From: Bacteroidales bacterium
GTDB lineage: Bacteria > Bacteroidota > Bacteroidia > Bacteroidales > GWF2-38-335
Length of the DNA stretch: 45,567 nucleotides
Assembly: GCA_016936815.1 (NCBI GenBank)
Contig: JAFGXD010000079.1
Location: forward strand, 1 to 45,567
Direction: 5' to 3'
A model generated the notes under the pieces. That model did no database searches and was not told the DNA's origin. It saw only the letters and a list, made by a program, of their open reading frames with translations. Positions 26,010 through 34,952 of this stretch are shown piece after piece (the stretch's first letter is position 1; each line of letters opens with the position of its first letter). Made by a program: the position numbers and the translations under genes.

Positions 26010-28121
26010 ATGAAAATATTTCTATTATTGTCTCTTGTCATTATACTATCAGTTCGCTTGTCTTTCTCCCAATGGCAATCAACAAACGGACCGTATGGAA
26101 ACATTGAATTAAGCGCAATAATCAATTATGAAAACGAGATTTTTGCCTCGTCATTTTATTGTGGTTTTTTTTCAAAGACTTCTATAAATGAATCTTGGAC
26201 TCAAAAATTGCATAATTACTTTGAAATTTTCACGCTAAAAGGAGATAGTTTATTTTTTATTGAACATCATTTTTTTGGTGGAATGGATAGAACAGGCGGT
26301 TTGCAAATGATGCAACTTTCAAATACTAACCCGTCTCCAATTGTTCTCGATTCGAGTCTAGATCCTGAAGTTCTTTCACATACCGATTCATGTCTGTATG
26401 CAGGAGATAGTTACAGAGGATTAATTCGTTTAGACTTTGATGGTGCAATATTAGGATACCATAATACGGGATTACCAATTGATTCAGTTTACGAGTATTA
26501 TGTTGGCGAATACTATTACTATAATTACGTGGGCGCCTTGGCTTTGACAGAAAATTATGTTTTTTGCGGCACAAATAACGGAGTTTACCGGACTAACGAG
26601 AATTTGGAAAATTTCTATCCCGTTAATAATGGATTAAGTGCAGGGAGAGTGTCCCTTATTAAAACTTTTAATGATTCTCTTTATTGCGCAATTAATGGAC
26701 AATTATTTATGAGTCAGGACTTTGGAGATAACTGGACAAATCTACTTTCAGTTTCTTCAAATATTTCATGTGTAAACAAAACCGGAAACATTATTCTTGT
26801 AGGTACTGAAGGCTCCGGATTATTTAGATCATCAGATAATGGAACAACCTGGTTAACATTAAACAATGGCTTACCTGAATTAAATATTAAAGCAATATTA
26901 ACTTTGGATTCTTTAACAATTTGCGGAACAAATACTTGTGGCGCATATTTTTTATCTGAAGATGTGTGGCAAAGTAATAATGAAGGAATGGTTTGTTCTT
27001 TTATTAGAGATTTAACGAGTACAAAAAGTAATATTGTTGCATTGCAGACTAAGAACATAAATCTGTATAGTAGTGGAGTTTACACAGATATTACTCCCAA
27101 CATTACAAATGACATTTTCTTAAATATTGATAATATGGGAGATACAATTTTTGTAAGTAATTATTTTATGCAATCATCTTGGCCCTACGTTTATCAGTTT
27201 TTTCATTATACCTTTGATAATGGGAACATTTGGTATGAAATTGACAATCTGCCTTATACATTGCCCGCAGGAAATAGTGAGCATAGTATTTACATTAAAG
27301 ATAAAAGAATTTATGGCTATTCGGAGGAGAAATTGTATTATTCTGATAATGTGGGTGAAACATGGACTAATATTAGTATTCCCTCTCAGTACTGTAATGA
27401 CATAAATGATTTTTTGGTATTCGATTCAATAGCTTTTACAAGTGCATGTGGAGATGCGCAACTTTTAAAGCTTGACGATTTAAATAATTGGTCTTTATCT
27501 AATTATGGATTACCACCTTCAAGATCTCCACATAAAATTGCTAACTGCGATTCAGCTTTATTTACCTATATTCTTGTGGAAGGAATGTATGTTAGTTTTG
27601 ATAATGGTGTTTTTTGGGAATATGCAGGTTATGGTCTTGAATTAGATTATTTTGGAATTACTGATTTTGTGTATGTGGGTAATTTTTTAATTGTTTCAAC
27701 GTCAAAGGGGCTGTTTTATACCGGAAATTTCGGTCAAAATTGGTATCAAAGCAACGATGGATTAATAAACAAAAATGTTAGTTCTTTAGAAATACTTAAT
27801 GACACCCTTTATGCCGGAACTTACGGAAATGGCGTTTGGAAACAAAGTATTAATGACCTAAACCTTCAATCGCCTGAATACAAACCAATAAATATTGAGG
27901 ATAAGATTTTCCCAAACCCGGCAAGTCTTTACCTTTTTGTTTTTCCTAAATCAAATGAAGAGTATTACCAAATAATTGATTTGATGGGAAATATTGTTTT
28001 AGAAGGAGATTTTAAATCAGGAAACAAAATTAATATTTCCACGCTAAACAATGGGATGTATCTACTAAATATTAAGGGCTTAGAGAAATCAAGAACCGAA
28101 AAAATTGTAATTTCCAAATAA
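26010..28121 (+). CDS. Type IX-secreted BNR/propeller-like repeat protein
   Basis: A 703-residue secreted protein with a signal peptide (about 1-20, cut before QW). The body holds many repeats with the Asp-box look SDNGTTW, FGDNW and NVGETWTN, typical of BNR/sialidase-like or Ycf48-type propellers, each followed by a hydrophobic strand such as YAGTYGNGVWKQ. From about 630 there is a type IX sorting domain (FPNPASLYLF, then IDLMGNIVLEGDF, then LNNGMYLLNI). It is expected to be exported by the type IX system and released or attached to the cell surface. No catalytic residues can be assigned, so binding is as likely as hydrolysis. Confidence 0.8.
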   Translation: MKIFLLLSLVIILSVRLSFSQWQSTNGPYGNIELSAIINYENEIFASSFYCGFFSKTSINESWTQKLHNYFEIFTLKGDSLFFIEHHFFGGMDRTGGLQMMQLSNTNPSPIVLDSSLDPEVLSHTDSCLYAGDSYRGLIRLDFDGAILGYHNTGLPIDSVYEYYVGEYYYYNYVGALALTENYVFCGTNNGVYRTNENLENFYPVNNGLSAGRVSLIKTFNDSLYCAINGQLFMSQDFGDNWTNLLSVSSNISCVNKTGNIILVGTEGSGLFRSSDNGTTWLTLNNGLPELNIKAILTLDSLTICGTNTCGAYFLSEDVWQSNNEGMVCSFIRDLTSTKSNIVALQTKNINLYSSGVYTDITPNITNDIFLNIDNMGDTIFVSNYFMQSSWPYVYQFFHYTFDNGNIWYEIDNLPYTLPAGNSEHSIYIKDKRIYGYSEEKLYYSDNVGETWTNISIPSQYCNDINDFLVFDSIAFTSACGDAQLLKLDDLNNWSLSNYGLPPSRSPHKIANCDSALFTYILVEGMYVSFDNGVFWEYAGYGLELDYFGITDFVYVGNFLIVSTSKGLFYTGNFGQNWYQSNDGLINKNVSSLEILNDTLYAGTYGNGVWKQSINDLNLQSPEYKPINIEDKIFPNPASLYLFVFPKSNEEYYQIIDLMGNIVLEGDFKSGNKINISTLNNGMYLLNIKGLEKSRTEKIVISK

Positions 28122-28232
28122 TTTTAATAATACAATTTTGCCAATATTATAAATGCAAAATAAATACTTGTACTCATTAACCTTAAATATCTGCATTATT
28201 TTGTATTTTTGAAAGAAATGTTTTAGACAATA

Positions 28233-30494
28233 ATGACTGGCAAGATTCTTCATTTATTTTTTATTCTAATTCTTTCAGTTCAGCTTTTTGCAAACAGCAA
28301 AGCAGATAGTGGAGATTTTGAAAAGGCTGAAAAGAAATATCAACAAGCAAAACAGCTAAGAAAATCAGGAAACCACAGTCAGGCTCGCTTTTTATACGAA
28401 GAAGCTTTCGAACTTTATACCAAACTAAACTCCAAACAAAAAATTTCTGATGTTTATAACGAGCTGGGTATTAGCTATTACACTACCGGCGAATACGACA
28501 AAGCAATGGAAAATTTCAGGCTTTTGCTAAAAAGTACGGGAGAAACCGGAAATATTGAAGATAAGTATTTGGCCTACTTAAATATGGGAGTTGTGTATTT
28601 CGACCTTGCCGTTTATGAAAAAGCTATGGAGTTTTTTAACAAAGCCTTAGACATTGCGGAAAAGACAAGTAACGATAAGAAAGCTGCAGCTCTAAACCAA
28701 ATTGCAAATGTTTTTTATGTTTGGAACAAGCATAAGGAGGCCCTGGAAATTTATAAAGAGGCTCTTCAAATAAATACTGAACTCAACCACAAAAGGGGAA
28801 TGGCCGATAACCTCAATAATATTGGTAATATTTATCACGATTTTGATTCCCTGAATTCCGCTTATGCATATTATTTGAAGTCTTTTAACATTGAAAAAGA
28901 ATTGGATAATAATGAAGGTATGGCAAAGTCTCTAAACAACCTTGCTTCAATATTAAACAAACAAAATAATCCTGAGCAAGCCCAAAACTTGCATAAACAG
29001 GCTCTTGAAATAAATATCAAACTTAACGATTTTCCAAATATTGCTTGGACAATGAACATGATTGGAAAAATGTTTTTTGCCAATAATCAACCCGATTCAG
29101 CAGAATATTATTTCCTTAAAACAGAGGAAATTCTTAAAAATACCGGGTCAAAAGAATTGAAAATGGATTTGTTTTTATCACTTTCTCAATTGTTTGAATC
29201 TGAGGGAAATAATTCAAAATCATACATTTACTACAAACAGTATTTAGACATTAAGGATTCAGTTTATACAGAAGAAGCTTCTAATCAGATTGAACTCCTA
29301 AAAATTCAATATCAAACTCAAAAAAAACTTCTTGAAATTGAGGCTGTTGATTTGGAAAACCAAAAACTTGTTTCAGAAGGCGAAATTCAGGAACAAATTC
29401 AGCAAAGAACCAGCCGCATTGCCCGATTGCTACTAATAATTCTTGGGCTGTTTTTACTCTTTTCTGTAATTATTTTCATAAGGTATTTACGAAACCGTAG
29501 GTTAAATAATTTACTGCTAATAACAAAAAACGAAATTATTCAACAGAAGGAAGAAATTGAAGCACAGAGAGATGAAATTTCAGCCCAAAGAAACAATATT
29601 CTCGAACAAAAGGAAATTGTAAGCATTCAGAAAGAGTATATTACACGACAAAAAACCAATATCTCAGAATCTATAGCCTATGCCGGAAAAATTCAGCAAA
29701 CTCTGCTCGAAGGCTACGAAATACCTCAGGAACACTTTATTCTTTTTAAACCCAGAGATATAGTTTCGGGCGATTTTTATTGGGTTTATAAAAAAGATTT
29801 CAGAACAATAATTATTGCGGCAGATTGTACTGGACACGGAGTTCCGGGAGCGAGTATGTCGGTTTTGGGAATTACTTATTTGAGAGATTTGGTTGTAAAA
29901 AACAATATTTTCAAGCCTTCGGAAATTCTAAACCAATTGAGAGAGAAAATTATTAATACCCTTCAACAAAAGACGGGCACTAGCAAATCGAAAGATGGAA
30001 TGGATATGGCCGTTGTTTGTATAAATTCTAAGGAAAAAACTCTTTCTTATGCAGGAGCCAATAACCCGGCATACATTGTAGTAAAAGACAAAAATGAATT
30101 CTTAAAACTTAATCATAATTTTCTTGCAAAAGCCCATATAACTGATAATTCAGGCAATAAATGTCTTTTCGAAATTAAACCCGACAAAATGCCAATTGGG
30201 GTTTATGAAGATAATTCAGTTTTATTTACAAATGTGCAAATTAAACTGAGCTTAAATGAAGTAATTTACCTTTTTTCAGATGGTTACGCCGACCAATTTG
30301 GCGGTAAAACAATTGAGGGAAAAAAATTCAAATACAAGCCTTTTAAAGATTTGCTAATTGAAAATTCAGAAAAATCCTTTAGAGAACAAAAGGAAATTTT
30401 GGAAAAGACAATAGAAAATTGGATGAAAGGTTCAGGTGAAACACCATTCCAACAAGTTGATGATATTTTGGTAATTGGGGTAAAAACCGAATGA
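28233..30494 (+). CDS. TPR sensor with transmembrane helix and SpoIIE/PP2C phosphatase domain (copy 1)
   Basis: A 753-residue signalling protein. Signal peptide about 1-20, then about seven TPR units (26-345), a coiled coil (346-395), a transmembrane helix (398-417), a second coiled coil (421-475) and a SpoIIE-type PP2C phosphatase (485-751). Metal-binding aspartates are present: Asp514 in SGDFYW, Asp531 in ADCTGHG, Asp591 in GMDMAV, Asp683 in SDGYADQFG and Asp743/744 in QVDDILVIG. The TPR part would be periplasmic and the phosphatase cytoplasmic, probably acting on an anti-sigma-antagonist-like phosphoprotein. A TATTTTTG box lies at 28204-28211 without a TTG upstream. The stop overlaps the next start (ATGA). 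Confidence 0.88.
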   Translation: MTGKILHLFFILILSVQLFANSKADSGDFEKAEKKYQQAKQLRKSGNHSQARFLYEEAFELYTKLNSKQKISDVYNELGISYYTTGEYDKAMENFRLLLKSTGETGNIEDKYLAYLNMGVVYFDLAVYEKAMEFFNKALDIAEKTSNDKKAAALNQIANVFYVWNKHKEALEIYKEALQINTELNHKRGMADNLNNIGNIYHDFDSLNSAYAYYLKSFNIEKELDNNEGMAKSLNNLASILNKQNNPEQAQNLHKQALEINIKLNDFPNIAWTMNMIGKMFFANNQPDSAEYYFLKTEEILKNTGSKELKMDLFLSLSQLFESEGNNSKSYIYYKQYLDIKDSVYTEEASNQIELLKIQYQTQKKLLEIEAVDLENQKLVSEGEIQEQIQQRTSRIARLLLIILGLFLLFSVIIFIRYLRNRRLNNLLLITKNEIIQQKEEIEAQRDEISAQRNNILEQKEIVSIQKEYITRQKTNISESIAYAGKIQQTLLEGYEIPQEHFILFKPRDIVSGDFYWVYKKDFRTIIIAADCTGHGVPGASMSVLGITYLRDLVVKNNIFKPSEILNQLREKIINTLQQKTGTSKSKDGMDMAVVCINSKEKTLSYAGANNPAYIVVKDKNEFLKLNHNFLAKAHITDNSGNKCLFEIKPDKMPIGVYEDNSVLFTNVQIKLSLNEVIYLFSDGYADQFGGKTIEGKKFKYKPFKDLLIENSEKSFREQKEILEKTIENWMKGSGETPFQQVDDILVIGVKTE

Positions 30495-33052
30495 AAATTA
30501 AATTAACATATTGCCTGTTTTTCATTTTTTCAGCTCTTTTAGGGCAGAACAGTATAGTTGACAGTCTTGAACAAGCTGCAAACCGACAAAACGGAAAAGA
30601 AAAAGCCAAAACCTTAATTCTGCTGGCCAAAGAATACCAAAACATAGATCTTAAAAAGTCTAATGAATTGGCATTTAAGGCGTTGAAGATTGCTGAATTA
30701 AAAAAGGACAATTGGTTAATGGCAGAGGCAGCTATTTCATTAACAGTAGGATATTATACTTCGGGAGAGCTATTTGAAGCAGAAAAGTATTGTAAACAAT
30801 CGTATGAGCTAACTAAAAAGACAAAAGACAAAAATCAACTAGCAAGTGTTTTTAACAACTTTGGGCTAATATATTTAGAATTGGGAAATAATGTTCTTGC
30901 TCAGGACTATCTTGAAAAGTTTCTGGAAGCCGAAAAAGAACTGGGAAAACCTGAAGGTATTGCCATGGCATACGGAAATCTTGGTCTTGTTTGGGAAATT
31001 AAGGGGGAAATTGATTCTGCACTGTATTTTTATTCATTATCGCTAGAAATGGATAAAAAAGCAGACAATAAACTTGGAATGGCTTTTTCATATAACAATT
31101 TAGGCATAATTAATGAGTTTAAAGGGAATTACGATTTAGCCATAGAAAACTATCTTCTTTCAATAAAACTATTCGAAGAATGTAATCATAAAACCGGACT
31201 GGCTTCAGTTTATAACAATATTGGGATTGTTTATAGCGGAAGAGGCAATTACGGAAAAGCAATGGAGGTTTACCAAAAATCTCTAAAAGTTGAGGAAGAA
31301 CTTGGAAACACAATAGGAACAGCGACAGCACTAAATAATATTGGTGAAATTTACAGCGTTTGGGGGGATTTAGATAAGGCAATGGAATATTACTATTTAT
31401 CTCTTAAAATTGTTGAAAAAGGAGGAAACCTAAACGACATTGCTCTAAAGAACCTTAATATTGGAGCCATATACGATAAAAAGCAAATGGAAGACTCGGC
31501 TCTGGTTTATTACCAAAAATCACTTGAGCTTTATACTAAAGCCGATAATATTGAAGGACAAGGGTCTGTTTACAATAATATTGCGTCAATATATTTGCAT
31601 AAAGAAATTTACAATGAGGCTTTTGAATATTATAACAAGGCTCTTGAAATAAGAAAGAAACTTAAGGAAAAAAGAGGATATGCCGTGGTTCTAACTAACC
31701 TTGCCCAAATTTATATTTATTGGAAAAACTACGACAAGGCAATTAAAAACCTTGAAGAAAGTAGAGAAATACTTGCAAACGCCAAGATAATTAAGGATTT
31801 AGCTGCAAACTACAAGGTAAGCTCCAGATTGCTTCATGAAATAGGTGAAGATGTAGAAGCCTTAAGTTTGATAAAAAAATATGGAAATATACAAGACTCC
31901 ATTTTTAATGTTGAAAATTATAGACAATTTACCAGTCTTAGGGAAAAATACGAATCTGATAAAATTGAAGAAGAACTGAAAGTGAAAAATTCTGAACATG
32001 AGCTAAATGTTGCAAAATCGCAACTCGATGCCCAAAAAGCAAAGCAATTATTGTTTCAGGTTTTAATGATTTCTATTGGGGTGGTAGTTATGCTTGTGTT
32101 TGTAATATTGTTTTTCCGTTTGAATAAACAAAAAAAGAAAATAAATGCAAGTCTAATTATTCAAAACGAAGAACTAAGGCAGCAAAAGGAAGAAATGTCT
32201 AGTCAACGTGACGAAATTGAAGCCCAACGTGACGACTTAAGCCGGCAACACATGCTAGAGGTAATACAGAAAGATTTAATTTCTAAGCAGCACGAAGAAA
32301 TTACCGACAGCATAAAATACACCAGAAATATTCAGGAAGCTCTTTATCCTGACATAGGACTTATAAAACAATATTTTTCGGAAGTTTCAGTAATTAGAAA
32401 ACCAAAAGAAATAATTAGCGGCGACTTCTCCCTTTTTCATGAAGATGAAGAAAATATTGTATTTGCAATTGCCGATGCAACCGGACATGGTGTTCCATCT
32501 GCTTTTTTAAGTATGTTGGGAATAGCTTTGATAAACGATTTGCTTATTAGCAATTCCGGAAATCCTGCTGAAATACTTAATAAATTGCGTGAAGATTTTA
32601 TTTCCGCTTTTTCTACCGAGCAACAAGATGCCTTCGAAAACAGGGAAGGAATTGACATTGCCCTAATTGTTGTTTCAAAAAACCAAAAAACTATTTCTTA
32701 TGCAGGAGCAAAAAGACCTGTAATTATTATGAATGTTGATGGTAGTCTGGATTATTTGGAGCCGGACAAAATGCCGGTAGGAGAGCACAGACTTTCAAAA
32801 ATCCCGTTTGCTTGCAAAACTCATAAAATAGAAAAAGGCAGTACTATTTTTATGTTCACAGATGGCTTTACAGACCAAATTGGAGGAATTGAGCAGACCA
32901 AATATGGCAAGAAACGCCTTATGAATTTATTAGAAAAAATAGGTAATCTACCTATTAATGAACTTGAAGTTAAATTAATTGAAGACCACGAAGAATGGAA
33001 AGGCAAATACAAACAGGTAGATGACGTTCTTTTTGTTTGTTTGAGGGTTTAA
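30491..33052 (+). CDS. TPR sensor with transmembrane helix and SpoIIE/PP2C phosphatase domain (copy 2)
   Basis: An 853-residue paralogue of the preceding gene, with about 11 TPR units in place of about seven (residues 35-470). A coiled coil (475-515), transmembrane helix (521-543), second coiled coil (550-600) and SpoIIE-type phosphatase (610-850) follow. Metal residues are conserved: Asp645 in SGDFSLF, Asp662 in ADATGHG, Asp722 in GIDIAL, Asp791 in TDGFTDQIG and Asp844/845 in QVDDVLFV. ATG and the previous TGA overlap (ATGA), so both are made together. The longer TPR region suggests a different input to a similar or shared target. Its stop abuts the stop of the converging ispB-like gene. Confidence 0.88.
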   Translation: MKIKLTYCLFFIFSALLGQNSIVDSLEQAANRQNGKEKAKTLILLAKEYQNIDLKKSNELAFKALKIAELKKDNWLMAEAAISLTVGYYTSGELFEAEKYCKQSYELTKKTKDKNQLASVFNNFGLIYLELGNNVLAQDYLEKFLEAEKELGKPEGIAMAYGNLGLVWEIKGEIDSALYFYSLSLEMDKKADNKLGMAFSYNNLGIINEFKGNYDLAIENYLLSIKLFEECNHKTGLASVYNNIGIVYSGRGNYGKAMEVYQKSLKVEEELGNTIGTATALNNIGEIYSVWGDLDKAMEYYYLSLKIVEKGGNLNDIALKNLNIGAIYDKKQMEDSALVYYQKSLELYTKADNIEGQGSVYNNIASIYLHKEIYNEAFEYYNKALEIRKKLKEKRGYAVVLTNLAQIYIYWKNYDKAIKNLEESREILANAKIIKDLAANYKVSSRLLHEIGEDVEALSLIKKYGNIQDSIFNVENYRQFTSLREKYESDKIEEELKVKNSEHELNVAKSQLDAQKAKQLLFQVLMISIGVVVMLVFVILFFRLNKQKKKINASLIIQNEELRQQKEEMSSQRDEIEAQRDDLSRQHMLEVIQKDLISKQHEEITDSIKYTRNIQEALYPDIGLIKQYFSEVSVIRKPKEIISGDFSLFHEDEENIVFAIADATGHGVPSAFLSMLGIALINDLLISNSGNPAEILNKLREDFISAFSTEQQDAFENREGIDIALIVVSKNQKTISYAGAKRPVIIMNVDGSLDYLEPDKMPVGEHRLSKIPFACKTHKIEKGSTIFMFTDGFTDQIGGIEQTKYGKKRLMNLLEKIGNLPINELEVKLIEDHEEWKGKYKQVDDVLFVCLRV

Positions 33053-34027
33053 TTATTTTTTTCTTAAAACCGTATAATTTACAAGTTCCTCCAAAGACTC
33101 TCTGGCAGGGTTATCCGGAAATTGCTTTAGAATATTAAGTGCGGAATCTCGATGATTAATCATTTTTTCTTCGGTGTATTGGATTCCGTTGGTTTGAAGC
33201 ACAAAATCCATTACCTCGTTTATTTTTTTGCTGTTAATTTTTGGATCTCTTATTGTATTCATTATTATCCTTTTCTCACTTTCAGCCGCCGATTTTAGTG
33301 CCTGAATTAGAGGCAGGGTGAGTTTCTTTTCTTTAATATCGTTTCCTGTAGGCTTGCCGGCAAGATTTTTCTTTTGAAAATCGAACAAATCATCTTTTAA
33401 CTGAAAAGCTATTCCCACATGCTCACCAAAAGATTTCATTAATCCAGCTTTTTCTTCATCCGCCCCTGCTGAAACCGATCCTGCAACTGCACATGCGGCT
33501 AATAATGTGGCTGTTTTTTTTCGTATTATTTCAAAATATATTTCTTCGGTAATGTCTAAACGACGCGCTTTCTCAATTTGAAGCAATTCACCCTCACTCA
33601 TTTCTTTAACAGCATCAGAGACAATTTCCAACAGTCTGAATTCTTTATCTCTTACGGCCAATAACAAACCTTGAGCGAGAAAATAATCGCCTATTAATAC
33701 AGAAATCTTATTTTTCCAAAGGGCATTAACAGAAAAAAATCCTCTTCTTTCAAAACTTTCATCAACCACATCGTCGTGTACTAAAGTTGCTGTATGCATT
33801 AGTTCAATAAGTGCAGCGGCATTATGAGTGCTTTTGTTAATTTTTCCATTTAATGAAGCAGTAAGGAAAACAAACATTGGTCGCATTTGTTTACCTTTTC
33901 TTTTTAGAATGTATGAAGTAATTATTCCCAGAAGCGAGACATTGGTCTTTAGCGATGCACGGAAAGATTTTTCAAATTCCTGCATTTCGGAGGCAATAGG
34001 AGCCTTTATTTTATCTATGGAAGACAT
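33053..34027 (-). CDS. Polyprenyl diphosphate synthase (trans, quinone side chain)
   Basis: A 324-residue cytoplasmic trans-prenyltransferase that extends farnesyl or similar diphosphates with isopentenyl diphosphate, probably for the menaquinone side chain. KGKQMRP (44-50) binds isopentenyl diphosphate. The first aspartate-rich motif is DDVVD (85-89), followed by ERRG. The second is DDLFD (212-216) within LKDDLFDF. Thr81 and Ala80 just before the first motif are small, which fits a long product. Length is normal for IspB/HepT type. Its last codon abuts the stop of the phosphatase gene from the other side. A TAGGTTTG lies at 34040-34033, only five bases before the ATG. Confidence 0.9.
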   Translation of the reverse strand: MSSIDKIKAPIASEMQEFEKSFRASLKTNVSLLGIITSYILKRKGKQMRPMFVFLTASLNGKINKSTHNAAALIELMHTATLVHDDVVDESFERRGFFSVNALWKNKISVLIGDYFLAQGLLLAVRDKEFRLLEIVSDAVKEMSEGELLQIEKARRLDITEEIYFEIIRKKTATLLAACAVAGSVSAGADEEKAGLMKSFGEHVGIAFQLKDDLFDFQKKNLAGKPTGNDIKEKKLTLPLIQALKSAAESEKRIIMNTIRDPKINSKKINEVMDFVLQTNGIQYTEEKMINHRDSALNILKQFPDNPARESLEELVNYTVLRKK

Positions 34028-34085
34028 GTAACAAACCTACATGTTTTTTTTGAAATAATTATCATTCTTCCAAAAAAATCATTTT

Positions 34086-34892
34086 TTATTGCTCAACATT
34101 GCCGGTAACCTTTAAAACAATTTTGCTGTTTTTTGGGTCGTTGGTAAAAACATCAATGGTTTTTGTTACATTTCCTTTTTTGCCTGATGTACGAAGAGTT
34201 ACAGTAATTTGACTTTTTTCTCCGGACTTAATTGGTTGGTCAGTTTTGCTGACTGCGGTGCAGCCTCAGCCAGCCTTTACTGAACGAATTTCCAGATCTT
34301 CCTTGCCTTTATTTATAAATGAAAATTCGTGAGTTACTGTTGCGCCCTGTTTAACAGTTCCATAATTGTAAACAAGAGTATCGAATTCGATTTTTGGAGC
34401 TCGTTTTAATTGCTTTTTTGTATAGGCAGTAAAATCTTCCTCAATTGTTCCACTAATGTTTAAAATATTTTTACGACCTTTCTCAACATCTTCATTAATA
34501 ATTACCTGTATTGAAGCCCTAATTGCTCCCCAAATTTGTTTGCCATCGGGTTTTTTATTCTTTTCGGGATGAATTGTAGCAATAATATAACCTTTTTGGT
34601 CGGGAGCAAGTTTTTCGGGAACTGCTTTTACACTTATATACTCAGGGTTATTCATAAAGCTGAGTTTCAATTCCTTTTCACTTACATTCCAAACGTGCAC
34701 AGTATCTGTTTTGGGTTTAACATGACTTACCGTTTGAAAAGCCATATAGCTTTTGTCAACTTTTAATACTCCGTCGCCAAATTGAAACGAATAGCGAATA
34801 GGTTCAGTTTTGGCGGCTTCTTTTACTTGCGCATTTGCAATAAAAATTCCCATTGCAAAAAACAAGAATACGAAACCAAGATTTTTTCTCAT
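34086..34892 (-). CDS. DUF1573 protein with in-frame TGA at a conserved cysteine (candidate selenoprotein)
   Basis: From the ATG at 34892 there is a signal peptide (1-21, cut after ANA), a first Ig-like domain (about 30-140) and a DUF1573 domain. At codon 209 the frame meets TGA (34268-34266). It sits in IRSVKAG-TGA-GCTAV, where DUF1573 proteins have KASCGCT. The TGA takes the place of the first cysteine. The frame then stays open for 59 codons and ends at TAA (34086-34088). Those residues (SGEKSQITVTLRTSGKKGNV and so on) are what the DUF1573 C-terminal half should be. TGA is a normal stop elsewhere here, so recoding, nonsense mutation or sequence error are the options. I favour selenocysteine. 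Read without recoding, a 208-residue product results. A good promoter lies just upstream. Confidence 0.65.
34239..34270 (-). promoter_or_regulatory. Overlapping hairpins at and after the in-frame TGA (SECIS-like candidate)
   Basis: Two mutually exclusive stems are visible in the mRNA. One pairs GCUGA with UCAGC and CUGC with GCAG (34270-34248), with loop ACC and a GG bulge; the TGA is inside its lower strand. The other pairs GUCAG with CUGAC (34253-34239) around CAAAA, and its loop begins 17 bases after the TGA. That distance fits the bacterial SECIS window, but a clear G at the start of the loop is missing. Function not shown. Confidence 0.4.
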
Positions 34893-34913
34893 AATATTAT
34901 TGTTTATAATTAC

Positions 34914-34944
34914 CAAAATTAATTACTTATCATTCAAAATCAAA
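34914..34944 (-). promoter_or_regulatory. Consensus Bacteroidota promoter of the DUF1573 gene
   Basis: On the minus strand TTTG (34944-34941) is followed after 19 bases by TAATTTTG (34921-34914), a full match to TTTG-N19-21-TAnnTTTG. The ATG is 21 bases beyond the -7 box. The DUF1573 gene can therefore be transcribed apart from the DUF2723 gene upstream. Confidence 0.7.
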
Positions 34945-34952
34945 GTATTTTA

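Noticed and set aside
34033-34040. TAGGTTTG as the promoter of the polyprenyl synthase gene
   Set aside because: It is five bases from the ATG and has no matching upstream box; it would require a leaderless mRNA.
34266-34268. Genome-wide reassignment of TGA to an amino acid
   Set aside because: TGA ends pstC (2505-2507), the first phosphatase gene (30492-30494) and the LolD-type ATPase gene (15942-15944), so TGA is a normal stop in this genome.
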